A DNA stretch of 64,000 nt from Mycolicibacterium parafortuitum (GCF_010725485.1 NZ_AP022598.1:3658001-3722000), one strand, 5' to 3'; positions 10,068 to 19,706 are shown, counted from the first letter of the stretch. Numbers and translations are program-made. The notes: generated by a model from the sequence alone, not told the origin.

Positions 10068-10921
10068 AGTTCTATGTGTCGACCGCGTTCCTCGACACCC
10101 GGGAAGCAGTCGAGATCGCCAAGGCCGCAGACGAACTCGGCTACCACGGGATGGCGATCCCCGACCATGTGGTCAACCTGGAGACGCTTCAGACGCCGTA
10201 CCCGTACACCAAGGACGGTAAGCGGCGCTGGGAGGCGTTCACCGACTGGCCCGACCCGTGGGTGATGATCGGCGCGGTCGCGCTGGTCACATCGCGACTG
10301 CACTTCGTGACCACGGTGTATCTGCCCGCGATGCGCGATCCGTACTCGGCGGCCAAGGCCATCGGCACCGCCGCGGTGCTCGCCGATGGACGGCTGGAAC
10401 TCGGCATCGGCGTGGGTTGGTGCCGTGAGGAATTCGAACTGCTGGGGCAGCGATTCGAGCGTCGCGGTAAGCGCACCGACGAGATGCTGGAGCTGATGAA
10501 GGCGCTGTGGGCGCCGGGCTGGACCGAGTTCTCCGGCGATTTCTACACGACCCCGCGGCTGGAGATGGAACCCACGCCGCCGCCGATCCCGGTGTACGTC
10601 GGCGGGCTGTCCGATATCGCGCTGCGCCGGGCGGCGCGCCACGATGGCTGGATCGGGGATCTGATCACGCTGGACCGGGCGCTGGAACGGGTCGCGGCGG
10701 TACGGGCACTACGTGCCGAAAACGGCTTGGGCATGGACGATTACCAGGTGATCACACCGCTGACCGATGCGTTCACCCCCGAGCATTACGCGCGGGCGGC
10801 CGCCGGTGGGATCACCGGCATCATCACGATGCCGTGGATGTTCTACAGCGGGCCCGACGCATCCCTGGATCAGAAGATCGACGGGATGCGCCGGTTCCGC
10901 AAGGACCTCGAACTCGACTAG
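10064..10921 (+). CDS. LLM-class F420-dependent oxidoreductase
   Basis: A 285-residue bacterial luciferase-like TIM-barrel protein. Family marks are the N-terminal EIAKAADELGYHGMAIPDHV, the TVYLPAMRDPYSAAKAIGTA loop, GRLELGIGVGWCREEFELLG and the C-terminal IPVYVGG strand. In actinobacteria such proteins usually use coenzyme F420, sometimes FMN; the substrate cannot be read. It is translationally coupled to the thioesterase upstream, suggesting a shared lipid or xenobiotic pathway (inference). Its TAG is interlocked with the stop of the convergent surface-protein gene within the CTAG at 10918-10921. Confidence 0.88.
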   Translation: MKFYVSTAFLDTREAVEIAKAADELGYHGMAIPDHVVNLETLQTPYPYTKDGKRRWEAFTDWPDPWVMIGAVALVTSRLHFVTTVYLPAMRDPYSAAKAIGTAAVLADGRLELGIGVGWCREEFELLGQRFERRGKRTDEMLELMKALWAPGWTEFSGDFYTTPRLEMEPTPPPIPVYVGGLSDIALRRAARHDGWIGDLITLDRALERVAAVRALRAENGLGMDDYQVITPLTDAFTPEHYARAAAGGITGIITMPWMFYSGPDASLDQKIDGMRRFRKDLELD

Positions 10922-13900
10922 ACGATCCGCCCCGCCGTCTGGCCGGCCCACGGCAGGATCGACACCCGCACCGTGATGGTCAGCGTCTCCTGGTACTGGT
11001 CGAGCACCGTGACGACGAAGGTGTCCGCCTTGTCCTCGTCGGTGGCGTCCGGCGCCGCGGCGCGCTGGCGTGCCGCGTCGGTCGGCGTGTAGACGAACTG
11101 GCCGTCGCGCTCGACGACGACGGTGCCGCCCTTGGCGGTCGGCCCCGACCCGAGGAAGTAGATCTCGTCGCGCTCGGGGTCGGTCGCCGACGCGGTGCCG
11201 CTGACCTTCCCGTTGACCGCGTTCGGTTCTCCGACGGTGTAATTGCCGTTGGTCGGGCCCTGATTGACGTGACCGGCCGGGGCGATGTCGACGCGGACCG
11301 TGACCGAGGTGGTGCCGCCGTGGCCGTCGTCGACGGTGACCCGGAACCGGTCGGTCTTGGTCCAGGACGACGCGAACGGGCTGGCCGCGGCCCGGCGGGC
11401 CGCGTCGGTGGGCACGTAGACGAACGACCCGTCGTCGGCGACGGTCACGACGCCCTTGCCGGCCGACGATCCGATCCGGTAGGTGAAGGTGTCGCCGTCG
11501 GCGTCGACCGCGGTGACGGTTCCCCGGGTGAGCCCGGTGTTCGGGTTGGTGTGCACCTCGGTCGCGGATCCGCCCGTCGGTGCGGCGTTGGCGGGCTTGA
11601 TCCGCACGGTCACGGCGACGGTGGTGACGCCGCCGTGCCCGTCGTCGATGACGATGTCGAACGTGTCCTTCTTGTCCGCGGCGGTGGCGCCCTTGGCCGC
11701 GGCGGCGTGCCGGGCGGCCTGGTCGGGTGTGTAGGTGAACCGTCCGCGCGAATCGATCACGACGACACCGTTTTTCGCGGTCGACGATGCCGTGTAGGTC
11801 AGGCCGTCCTTGTCCCCGTCGCGGGCGATGACCCTGCCGGACACGGTGGGGCTGAACCACGATGCGTTGGTGACGACGCGCGCCTTCGGAGCGGCGTTGC
11901 CTGGCTTCACCTTGACGGTGACGGTCAGGGTGGTGAGCCCGCCATGGCCGTCGCTGATCGTGACGTCGAACGTGTCCTGCTTGTCGGCTGCGGTGGCATC
12001 GGCCTTCGCGGCGGTATGGCGTGCGGCGGCGGTGGGCACGTAGGTGAACTTGCCGTTCTTGTCGATCGTGACCGTCCCGCCCTTGGCCGTCGGTGACGCG
12101 ACGTAGGTCAGCGCGTCCTTGTCGGCATCCTTGGCGGTGATGGTGCCGAACACCTTGGCGCTCAACCACGACACGCTCGAACGCACGGTCGCGGTCGGGG
12201 CGGCGTTGGCCGGGGCGATCTGGACGGTGATCGGCACCGACACCACGCCGCGCCTGCCGTCGGTGAAGGTGATGGTGAAGGTGTCCTGCTTGTCGGCGGC
12301 GGTGGCGCCGACTGCCGCTGCAGCGTGCCGGGCCGCCGGGGTGGCCTTGTAGGTGAACACGAACTGGCCGCCGGTCCCGCGGGTGACCGTGACCGTGCCC
12401 CGGTCAGACGTGTTGACCTCGTAGGTCAAGGAACTGCCCTCGGGGTCGGTCACGATCAGCGAGCCGGTCACGTCACCGGATGCGTTGGGCGCGTTGACGA
12501 CCGGGGTCTGGGCCACCGGGGCGGCATTGGGCGCCACCAACGCGATGACGTGCAGCCGGTTGCCCCCGAACTCGGTCCAGTAGAGCTGGGTGCCGTCGGG
12601 GCTGACACTGATCAGCGGCGGGCCGTCGACCTGGTACGGGTTCGCGATGACCGATTTCACCTCGGTCTTGGTCGCGATGTCGTACACCGACAGCTTGCCG
12701 TCGTCGCTGCGCGCGACGAACAGCGCTGTGCCGTCCGGGCTCACCGCGATGTCGTACGGGTCGCCCGCGCTGACGGTGATGCTGTCGACCAGCTGGCGCG
12801 ACTTGGCGTCGAAGATCTTGACCGATCCGGCGAGGTCGGCGACGAACACCCGCGACCCGTCGGCGCTGAAGGTGATGCCGGCCGAACCGGTGGCGACGCT
12901 GTCGACGACCGTGGCCACCAGCGCCGTGGACGTGAACTGCGTGATCACACCGGTGGTGCTGCTGAGGGTGTAGACGGTGGAACCGTCGGGGCCGACGGCG
13001 ATCTCGGAGACGCCCTCGGCGACGCCGTAGACCTTGCCGACCACGGAGTTGGTCAGGGTGCTGATCTTCGACACCGTGCCGTCGTCGCTGTTGACGACGT
13101 AGACCCGGGTTCCGTTGGCGTTCACCGCGATCGCGGTCGGCGCCTTACCGACCCGGACGGTTCTGAGCACGGTGTCGGTGGCGGTGTCGAGAACCGACAC
13201 GGTGCCGGCCGCGCTGTTGGAGATGTAGAGGCGGCCGCCATTGGGGGCCACCGCCAGCGATGTCGGTGCGGTGCGCAACGAGATGGTGCGCACGACGGTG
13301 CCGGTGAGGGTGTCGATCACGGTGACCGACTTGCCCGCGTTGTGGGCGAGGTAGGCGCGGGTGTCGGTGGTGGCCAGCGCGGTCGGTGGCTCGCCGAGCA
13401 GGATCTCGCCGAGCCGGAGGATGGCGTCGGTGTGCGCGCTGGTGGGTTGGGCCGAATAGGCGGTGGCCGAGTAGGTGGTGGCTTGATATGTGTTGGCGGC
13501 GTCGGCCTGGCGGCGTAGCCCGGCCGCGACGACCAGCCACAGCGGTGATTCGGCGGGCGCGGCAGGGGTTTTGGGGGCGAGCAGGGAGGCCAGTATGCCG
13601 GAGAGGGTGACGGACTTGGCTGCCGGCGCCTCGACCTCGACCGGTTCGGGGGCCGGGAGGTCGACGACCGCGTCGGTCGGTGGCGCCGGGGTGTGGTCTG
13701 CAGCCTCGGTGGGCGCGGCCCCGACCGGGGCGGGGGTGACGACGGATTCGGTGGCTTCGGGTGTCGGTTCGTCGTCTGCTTCTACGACGGTGTCGGTGTC
13801 TTCGGTGTCGGTGTCTTCTGGGGAGTCGTCTCGCCCGCTGATCGGCTTGGCGCGCGTGGAACCTTCGTCGGCCTTGGCGGGCTTGTCGTCGGTGTCGTCA

Positions 13901-14112
13901 CCGGCGTCGCGGTCGGGGGTGTTGGTGTCGGTATCGGCGGACTCGCGTGCGGGGCGTTGGGGTTTGGCGGGTGAGCGCTCGGACGTCGCCGAACTCGATG
14001 CGGCGCCGGTGTCGTCCGCCGAGGCGACCGCGGGTGTGGCGCCGAGGCCGATCCCCACCCCCAGAGCGAACGCGAGCGCGCCGATACGACCGATGCATGC
14101 CGAATGCTTCAC
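10918..14112 (-). CDS. Large exported surface protein: acidic/Pro-rich stalk, beta-propeller and five cadherin-like repeats
   Basis: A 1064-residue exported protein. Residues 1-32 are a signal peptide ending near AVASA; about 33-180 are low-complexity Asp/Glu/Pro/Thr; a short hydrophobic helix (SPLWLVVAAGLRRQ, about 189-202) follows. About 245-530 is a YVTN-type propeller, with repeated blades such as GGRLYISNSAAGTVSVLDT. Five tandem modules of about 105 residues fill 530-1064, each with D-x-D-type turns and a DKxDTF plus DGHGG core, resembling VCBS/cadherin-like Ig modules. The GTG at 14112 has a GGGGGGAGGA ribosome site. The role is unknown; adhesion or cell-wall sensing is inference. It is divergent from a LAL regulator across 474 bp. 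Confidence 0.82.
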   Translation of the reverse strand: MKHSACIGRIGALAFALGVGIGLGATPAVASADDTGAASSSATSERSPAKPQRPARESADTDTNTPDRDAGDDTDDKPAKADEGSTRAKPISGRDDSPEDTDTEDTDTVVEADDEPTPEATESVVTPAPVGAAPTEAADHTPAPPTDAVVDLPAPEPVEVEAPAAKSVTLSGILASLLAPKTPAAPAESPLWLVVAAGLRRQADAANTYQATTYSATAYSAQPTSAHTDAILRLGEILLGEPPTALATTDTRAYLAHNAGKSVTVIDTLTGTVVRTISLRTAPTSLAVAPNGGRLYISNSAAGTVSVLDTATDTVLRTVRVGKAPTAIAVNANGTRVYVVNSDDGTVSKISTLTNSVVGKVYGVAEGVSEIAVGPDGSTVYTLSSTTGVITQFTSTALVATVVDSVATGSAGITFSADGSRVFVADLAGSVKIFDAKSRQLVDSITVSAGDPYDIAVSPDGTALFVARSDDGKLSVYDIATKTEVKSVIANPYQVDGPPLISVSPDGTQLYWTEFGGNRLHVIALVAPNAAPVAQTPVVNAPNASGDVTGSLIVTDPEGSSLTYEVNTSDRGTVTVTRGTGGQFVFTYKATPAARHAAAAVGATAADKQDTFTITFTDGRRGVVSVPITVQIAPANAAPTATVRSSVSWLSAKVFGTITAKDADKDALTYVASPTAKGGTVTIDKNGKFTYVPTAAARHTAAKADATAADKQDTFDVTISDGHGGLTTLTVTVKVKPGNAAPKARVVTNASWFSPTVSGRVIARDGDKDGLTYTASSTAKNGVVVIDSRGRFTYTPDQAARHAAAAKGATAADKKDTFDIVIDDGHGGVTTVAVTVRIKPANAAPTGGSATEVHTNPNTGLTRGTVTAVDADGDTFTYRIGSSAGKGVVTVADDGSFVYVPTDAARRAAASPFASSWTKTDRFRVTVDDGHGGTTSVTVRVDIAPAGHVNQGPTNGNYTVGEPNAVNGKVSGTASATDPERDEIYFLGSGPTAKGGTVVVERDGQFVYTPTDAARQRAAAPDATDEDKADTFVVTVLDQYQETLTITVRVSILPWAGQTAGRIV

Positions 14113-14586
14113 GGCATTCCTCCCCCCGAAGAAATACTTTCGCTGTCAATGAGTGACGCGATCGTACGGGGTCAAGGCGGTTTGCCAGGGGAGGTTCGCG
14201 AATATTTGCGTGTGCGTCGGAGAGGGTGAACAGGGCTGGTCTGCGTCGAGCCCGCGGGAAAGTTTGCCATTGTTTTCATTTCAAGTAAGTCGGCGCTGGC
14301 CGGCAAGGGGTGATTCCCGTTCGAGATGGTCGGGGCCAAGGGCGTCACGCGACCTGCACCGATGCTGTCGAACTGCTGACAAATGATCTAAAGGCGGTGC
14401 AATTCAACGTAATTTGGTTAACAGGAGCCGGCTTCCGGATGATCCGGACTGGCGGTGTCGAAGTGCTGTGTATACGACTGGTCATCGCGCTTGGCGTTCC
14501 CCCGGGTCGAAACCGGAAGATTTGCCGAAAGTCGCGCTCGTGCGGGAAACTGGCAAGCATCATCGACGCGATGCCAGGGGGGAGTC
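14113..14586. other. Long intergenic region between surface protein and LAL regulator
   Basis: This 474-bp divergent region is the only gap over 300 bases without a gene. It is visibly richer in A/T than its surroundings, for example near 14265-14290 and 14385-14425. ORFs crossing it lack coding-like content. It presumably carries both promoters and operators, but I could not assign a clear -35/-10 pair; a TTGACA is present on the minus strand near 14145-14150 without a well-spaced -10. Confidence 0.5.
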
Positions 14587-17370
14587 GTGAACCGACAGAC
14601 GACGGGCGCGGTGGCCCGTGGTCCGGAATCGCGGGCGTTGGACGACTTTCTGCTGCGCGCGGCGACCACCCCGGCCGGCCTGGTGGTCGGCGGCGAAGCG
14701 GGCATCGGCAAGACGACATTCGTCCTCGATGCCCGTCAGCGTGCCGCCGCGCAGGGATTCCACGTGCTGATGACGCGCGGTAGCCCCAGCGAGGTCACGC
14801 TGTCGTTCGCCGGTCTGGCCGATCTGCTGTCCCAGGTCGCCGCCGAGGTCATCGACCGGCTCGCGCCGGTGCAACGCGACGCGCTCAACCGCATCCTGCT
14901 GCGCGGTGCCGATGTGCCGTCACCCGACGAGCGCGCCGCCGCCGCCGGACTGCACGCGGTCCTCGGCCACCTGTCCACCGAGGCGCCGGTACTCCTCGTC
15001 GTCGACGACGTTCAATGGCTGGACAGTGCGAGCGCATCCGCGGTGCGATTCGCCGTTCGGCGGGTCTGGGGGCCGCTCGGTGTCCTGGTCACCTTCCGTA
15101 CCGGCGACCCAGGCGCCCTCGACGCCGCCCAGTGGTTCGAACTGGTCACCCCCGACGCGGTCACCCGCATCACGATGACGCCGCTGTCGCTCGGCGGGGT
15201 GCATGCCCTGATCGCCTCCCGGTTGGGGCAGGTGCTGCCACGGCCGACGATGCACAAGATCTACGAGATCTCCGGCGGCAACCCGCTCTACGCGCTGGAG
15301 CTTGCCCGCGCCGCCGCCGACGGGCTCCCGCTCGACCGGCAATTGCCCGACAGTCTCGCCGCTTTGGTGCGGCACCACGTCAAGGACGTCTCCCCGGCTG
15401 CGGCTGAACTGCTCTTGGCGGCCGCATGCACCCCGGCGCCCACGGTCGACGTCGTCGCCCGCGCCGCCGGACTGTCCCCCCGTCAGGTCATCGACCTGTT
15501 GGAGAGCGGTGAGGCTGCCCGTGCGGTGGTCGTCAGCGGCCAGCTAATCCGGTTCGCGCACCCACTGATCGCCACCGGTTGTTACACCGAGGCCGACCCG
15601 GCCCGGCGACGCGAGATGCACCGCCGGCTGGCCGAGGTCGTCGACGCCCCGGAGTTGAAGGCGCGACATCTGGCGTGCGCGGCCACCAGTGCAGACACCG
15701 CGACACTCACCGAACTCGACACCGCGTCGGCGATCACCCGCAGCCAGGGAGCGCCCGCGGCCGCGGCCGAATTGCTGGAGCTCGCAATCGCTCTCGGCGG
15801 TGACACCCCGATCCGGCGTCTTCTCGCGGCGCGCTACCACTTCGAGGCGGGGTCGCTCGCCGCCGCACGGCATCACCTCAAGGAGCTCGGCGAGGAGTTA
15901 CCCGCGGGGATCGTGCGCGGCTCGGCCAGGATGCTGCAGGGCGCGATCGACGGCTACGACGGAAGCTTCACCGTCGCCGTCGACGGGCTCCTCGCCGGCG
16001 TGGACGAGGTGGGGGAGGCGGCCGAACTGCGGCTGCAGGGGCTGCTGCTGCTGGCGCCCGCATTGGCGATCACCGGACGGCCCCGAGAGGCTGTCGAATG
16101 CGCCCGCAACGCCCTCGCCTGCGCCGGCGGCATCGACGACCCCACCGCCAGAAGTCAGGCGCTGTCGATGTGGGTGCTGCTGTCTTTCATGTACGGCGGC
16201 GGGTTGGATCGCACCGCGCTCGACGAGGCGCTACGTCTGCAATCACGCACCGACGTCATGCACGTCAACATGCGCGCCGACGCGGTGCGCGCCCTCGTCG
16301 ACGTGTGGTCCGGCGACATCGACAGTGGCCGAAAACGATTGGCCGCGATCAAGACCGCGTGTGTCGAACACGGCAGTGAACTCGACGCGATCTGGGTCGA
16401 CCAGCACGCGACCATGGCGGCGATCTGGGCGGCCGACTTCGATACCGCGCAGCGCATCACGACCGAGATGGCGCAGCGAGCCGAGCAGATGGGCGGCCAC
16501 CACGCGCGTCTTTTCGCGTTGACGTCGGCCGCGTACGTCGCCGCGTACACCGGCGACGTCGACACGGCCCGAGAGTCCGCCACGTCCGCGCTGGAGTTGG
16601 TCGAGCGGACCGGGGCGATCGACCTGGTGATGGGTCCTCGGACGTGCCTGGCGTTCCTGGACGTATCGCTGGGGGATCAGCGGCGCGCGTTACAGATCCT
16701 GCGTCCGGTGCTCGACACGTTCGATCCGGAGCTCGGCACGGAGATTCCGCGGTGCGGGTGGATCACCGAAGCGATCGAGGCGTTGACCGCCACCGGCAAT
16801 GTCGACGATGCCGAGAATCTGGTCAAAGCGTTACAGGACAACGGGACCCGCCACGATCGTGCGTGGATGCTGGCAATGGCCGCCCGCGGCAGGGCGCTGT
16901 GCCTGGCCGCGCGCGGCGACCTGGACGGCGCCGAGGCCGCCGCTGAACTCGCTCTGACGCACCACGACCGGCTGGCCATGCCGTTCGAGCGGGCGCGAAC
17001 CCAACTGCTGCTCGGTCAACTGCAGCGGCGCCGGCGCCGACGCCAACTGGCGTCGGCGACCTTGACAGCCGCCGAGCGACGATTCCGGGAGCTGGGCGCC
17101 GTGCTGTGGGCCACGCGTGCCAGAACCGAACGCGCCCGCCAACCGGGTCAGGGAGCCGACGATCTGGGGTTGACCCCGGTCGAGGCGAGGATTGCGCGGA
17201 TGGCCGCGGCCGGGTACTCGAACAAGGAGATCGCCGCGCAGGTCTTCCTGTCGATCAAGACGATCGAGATGAACCTCAGCAGCGTCTACCGCAAGCTCGG
17301 GATTCGTTCACGCACGCAACTGCATTCGCGGCTGGACACGGACAAGTCCAGGGAAATCCCTGATTCGTGA
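14587..17370 (+). CDS. LAL-type transcriptional regulator (AAA-like ATPase plus C-terminal LuxR HTH)
   Basis: A 927-residue large ATP-binding LuxR-family regulator. The N-terminal domain has Walker A in GGEAGIGKTT (about residues 35-44) and a Walker B-like strand in VLLVVDDVQWLDS; a long helical TPR-like middle follows; the C-terminus is a LuxR HTH (LTPVEARIARMAAAGYSNKE through KTIEMNLSSVYRKLGIRSRT). Such proteins bind DNA as activators after effector and ATP binding. I chose the GTG at 14587 because of a GGGGGGAG ribosome site 3-5 nt upstream; a frame from 14455 exists but its extra 44 residues look non-coding. Its position divergent from the surface-protein gene suggests regulation of that gene (inference). 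Confidence 0.88.
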   Translation: MNRQTTGAVARGPESRALDDFLLRAATTPAGLVVGGEAGIGKTTFVLDARQRAAAQGFHVLMTRGSPSEVTLSFAGLADLLSQVAAEVIDRLAPVQRDALNRILLRGADVPSPDERAAAAGLHAVLGHLSTEAPVLLVVDDVQWLDSASASAVRFAVRRVWGPLGVLVTFRTGDPGALDAAQWFELVTPDAVTRITMTPLSLGGVHALIASRLGQVLPRPTMHKIYEISGGNPLYALELARAAADGLPLDRQLPDSLAALVRHHVKDVSPAAAELLLAAACTPAPTVDVVARAAGLSPRQVIDLLESGEAARAVVVSGQLIRFAHPLIATGCYTEADPARRREMHRRLAEVVDAPELKARHLACAATSADTATLTELDTASAITRSQGAPAAAAELLELAIALGGDTPIRRLLAARYHFEAGSLAAARHHLKELGEELPAGIVRGSARMLQGAIDGYDGSFTVAVDGLLAGVDEVGEAAELRLQGLLLLAPALAITGRPREAVECARNALACAGGIDDPTARSQALSMWVLLSFMYGGGLDRTALDEALRLQSRTDVMHVNMRADAVRALVDVWSGDIDSGRKRLAAIKTACVEHGSELDAIWVDQHATMAAIWAADFDTAQRITTEMAQRAEQMGGHHARLFALTSAAYVAAYTGDVDTARESATSALELVERTGAIDLVMGPRTCLAFLDVSLGDQRRALQILRPVLDTFDPELGTEIPRCGWITEAIEALTATGNVDDAENLVKALQDNGTRHDRAWMLAMAARGRALCLAARGDLDGAEAAAELALTHHDRLAMPFERARTQLLLGQLQRRRRRRQLASATLTAAERRFRELGAVLWATRARTERARQPGQGADDLGLTPVEARIARMAAAGYSNKEIAAQVFLSIKTIEMNLSSVYRKLGIRSRTQLHSRLDTDKSREIPDS

Positions 17371-17385
17371 CGCCGTAGCCGCAGC

Positions 17386-17391
17386 TAGCGT
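17386..17391 (+). promoter_or_regulatory. Predicted -10 box (TAGCGT) for the small orphan gene
   Basis: TAGCGT ends 7 nt before the GTG at 17399, with no ribosome site between. This fits a leaderless start and supports that GTG. Confidence 0.45.
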
Positions 17392-17398
17392 CATAGCG

Positions 17399-17770
17399 GT
17401 GGTCAGCACGGACCCGCTGCGTCAATGTTTCCTCGCCGAGTGGTACCAGCCGGATCTGTCGGTGTGCGGACTCGACGGCATGAAGGCGCTTCTCGACGAC
17501 GCTGCCACCCGCCGGTCCAACGACGGGTTCCCCGTACAGCTTCTGGCCGCGATCGCCTCGGTGCGCGACGAGATCCTGTACGGACTGTTCGTCGCCGAAT
17601 CGGCGCAGACCGTCAGTGACACCTGCCGGGGCGCCGGCCGGCCGGCAGACCGGGTCACGGGCGGGGTGCAGGCCCGGGTGGGGGACTGGGCGTCAGGTGC
17701 GCCCGACGACCCTTCCGCGCTGCCGGACGGCGTCGACCGACCAGACCCCGGCACCCATCGCGACCAGTAG
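17399..17770 (+). CDS. Small protein of unknown function (DUF4242-like character)
   Basis: A 123-residue product. Residues 10-90 look like a compact ferredoxin-fold protein: CFLAEWYQPDLS, then LLAAIASVRDEILYGLFVAE, then SAQTVSDTCRGAGRPADRVT. This resembles small actinobacterial proteins annotated near DUF4242, but I am not certain. The last ~35 residues are Pro/Asp/Gly-rich, lie antisense to the 3' end of the DoxX gene (78-bp convergent overlap) and may be a non-conserved tail. It starts 28 bp after the LAL regulator stop and may be co-transcribed, or transcribed from its own leaderless promoter. Confidence 0.62.
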   Translation: MVSTDPLRQCFLAEWYQPDLSVCGLDGMKALLDDAATRRSNDGFPVQLLAAIASVRDEILYGLFVAESAQTVSDTCRGAGRPADRVTGGVQARVGDWASGAPDDPSALPDGVDRPDPGTHRDQ

Positions 17771-18142
17771 CAGGAACCCGAAGCAGAACAGCACGGCTGT
17801 TTCGCCGCCGTTCTCGAGCGGGAAGAACGACTTCGGGAAGTGCTGCCAGAAGTACGCGACCGCCATGTGGCCGCAGGCGATGAACGCCGCGATCCGCGTG
17901 AACAGCCCGATGGTGATCAGGATCCCGAGAACGAGCTCGATGATTCCCGCCCACCAGTACGGCCAGGTGCCCACCGGCACCGCCGGACCGTCGAAAACGC
18001 CGGGGGCGGTCTGCATTCCGGTCGGCCACGCCAGGATCTTCTGCGCTCCGTGGAGCGTGAACAGCAGGCCGAACACGATCCGGAAGATGCTCAGCATCGG
18101 GGACGAGTAACTGGCGAGCCGCGCATCGAGATTCGAAGTCAT
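17693..18142 (-). CDS. DoxX family membrane protein
   Basis: A 149-residue integral membrane protein with four predicted helices: SIFRIVFGLLFTLHGAQKIL, the segment around WAGIIELVLGILITIGLF, one at IAAFIACGHMAVAYFW, and AVLFCFGFLLLVAMGAGVW. The first helix with HGAQK and the WQHFPKSFFPLENGGE loop are typical of DoxX/MauD-like proteins, linked in mycobacteria to redox and thiol stress complexes. It follows glnA1 on the same strand but is separated by a hairpin terminator, so it probably has its own promoter. It converges on the small orphan gene with a 78-bp overlap. Confidence 0.85.
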   Translation of the reverse strand: MTSNLDARLASYSSPMLSIFRIVFGLLFTLHGAQKILAWPTGMQTAPGVFDGPAVPVGTWPYWWAGIIELVLGILITIGLFTRIAAFIACGHMAVAYFWQHFPKSFFPLENGGETAVLFCFGFLLLVAMGAGVWSVDAVRQRGRVVGRT

Positions 18143-18159
18143 GAGCCCGAGGTTAACGA

Positions 18160-18191
18160 AAAAGCCGGACGCCCGAAGGCGCCCGGCTTTT
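18160..18191 (-). terminator. Intrinsic terminator downstream of glnA1
   Basis: Arms 18160-18173 and 18178-18191 can pair over 14 bp with one mismatch around a CGAA loop; the GC-rich core is bordered by A and T runs. On the minus strand it lies 26 bp after the glnA1 stop and ends in a T run. Confidence 0.75.
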
Positions 18192-18216
18192 CCGATGCTG
18201 GTTCTCAGACGTCTAC

Positions 18217-19653
18217 TTACACGTCGTAGTACAGCGAGAACTCGTACGGATGAGGACGGATCTGGATCGGCATGATCTCGTTCTCACGCTTGTACGAGAT
18301 CCAGGTCTCGATCAGGTCGGTGGTGAACACCCCGCCCTCGGTGAGGTACTCGTGGTCCTCCTCGAGCTTGTCGATCACGGCGGCGAGCGAAGTCGGCGCC
18401 TGCGGGATGTTCGCGGCCTCCTCGGGCGGCAGCTCGTAGAGGTCCTTGTCGACCGGGGCCAACGGCTCGATCTTCTTCTTGATGCCGTCGATGCCGGCCA
18501 TCAGCATCGCCGCGAACGCCAGGTACGGGTTGCCCGAGCTGTCCGGGCAACGGAACTCGAGGCGCTTGGCCTTCGGGTTGTTGCCGGTGATCGGGATGCG
18601 CACGCAGGCGGACCGGTTGCGCTGGCTGTACACCAGGTTGATCGGCGCCTCGTAACCCGGGACCAGACGCTTGTAGGAGTTCACCGTCGGGTTGGTGAAC
18701 GCCAGCAGCGACGGCGCGTGGTGCAGGATGCCGCCGATGTAGTGGCGGGCCATGTCCGACAGGCCGGCGTAGCCCGACTCGTCGTGGAACAGCGGCTTGC
18801 CGTCCTTCCACAGCGACTGGTGGGCGTGCATGCCCGAACCGTTGTCGCCGAACAGCGGCTTCGGCATGAAGGTGACGGTCTTGCCGTTCTGCCACGCCGT
18901 GTTCTTGATGATGTACTTGAACAGCAGCACATCGTCGGCCGCGTGCAGCAGCGTGTTGAACTTGTAGTTGATCTCGGCCTGGCCGGCGGTGCCCACCTCA
19001 TGGTGACCGCGCTCCAGCACGAACCCGGCGTTCTGCAGGTTGGTGGCCATCTCGTCGCGCAGGTCCACATAGTGGTCGTACGGCGCGACGGGGAAGTAGC
19101 CGCCCTTGGGGCGCACCTTGTAGCCGCGGTTGGCGCTGCCGTCGGCCTCGAACGGCTCACCGGTGTTCCACCAGCCCGACTCGGAGTCCACCTCGTAGAA
19201 GGTGCCGTTGATCTTCGAGTCGAAGGTCACCGAGTCGAAGATGTAGAACTCGGCCTCGGCGCCGAAGAAGCAGGTGTCGGCGATGCCGGTGCTGGCCAGG
19301 TAGTTCTCCGCCTTGCGCGCGACGTTCCGCGGGTCACGCGAGTACGCCTCGCGGGTGAACGGATCGTGCACGAAGAAGTTCATGTTCAGCGTCTTGGCGG
19401 CGCGGAACGGATCGATGCGCGCAGTCGCGGGATCCGGCAGCAGCATCATGTCGGACTCGTGGATGGACTGGAAGCCGCGCACCGACGAGCCGTCGAATGC
19501 AAGTCCGTCCTCGAACACGCTCTCGTCGAACGCCGATGCCGGGATCGAGAAATGCTGGACGACACCCGGCAGATCGCAGAAGCGGATGTCGACGTACTCG
19601 ACGCTCTCGTCCTTGATCAGCTTGATGATGTCGTCGGCGGTCTGTTCTGCCAC
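18217..19653 (-). CDS. glnA1: Glutamine synthetase GlnA1, adenylylation-regulated type I-beta
   Basis: A 478-residue glutamine synthetase, the same length as M. tuberculosis GlnA1 (Rv2220). The GTG at 19653 matches the known N-terminus ([15 protein letters not shown]) and is preceded by AAAGGAGAG; the open frame to 19728 is not needed. Visible motifs are [46 protein letters not shown] and NRSACVRIP. The adenylylation site is intact in [16 protein letters not shown] (Tyr about residue 406), so GlnE can inactivate it. Upstream lies a four-half-site GlnR-type operator and downstream a terminator. This should be the main ammonium-assimilating enzyme. Confidence 0.97.
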   Translation of the reverse strand: MAEQTADDIIKLIKDESVEYVDIRFCDLPGVVQHFSIPASAFDESVFEDGLAFDGSSVRGFQSIHESDMMLLPDPATARIDPFRAAKTLNMNFFVHDPFTREAYSRDPRNVARKAENYLASTGIADTCFFGAEAEFYIFDSVTFDSKINGTFYEVDSESGWWNTGEPFEADGSANRGYKVRPKGGYFPVAPYDHYVDLRDEMATNLQNAGFVLERGHHEVGTAGQAEINYKFNTLLHAADDVLLFKYIIKNTAWQNGKTVTFMPKPLFGDNGSGMHAHQSLWKDGKPLFHDESGYAGLSDMARHYIGGILHHAPSLLAFTNPTVNSYKRLVPGYEAPINLVYSQRNRSACVRIPITGNNPKAKRLEFRCPDSSGNPYLAFAAMLMAGIDGIKKKIEPLAPVDKDLYELPPEEAANIPQAPTSLAAVIDKLEEDHEYLTEGGVFTTDLIETWISYKRENEIMPIQIRPHPYEFSLYYDV

Positions 19654-19706
19654 TGATTGCTCTCCTTTGACTTGGTAGCGCCCGCCGGTGACGGTATGGA
19701 CACGAT

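Noticed and set aside
14455..14586. N-terminal extension of the LAL regulator from the GTG at 14455
   Set aside because: The added residues do not look like protein of this family and the GTG at 14587 has a strong ribosome site.
14310..14783. Possible 157-residue gene in the long gap before the LAL regulator
   Set aside because: It has no ribosome site or motifs, overlaps the well-supported regulator start and has coding-unlike composition in the A/T-rich part.
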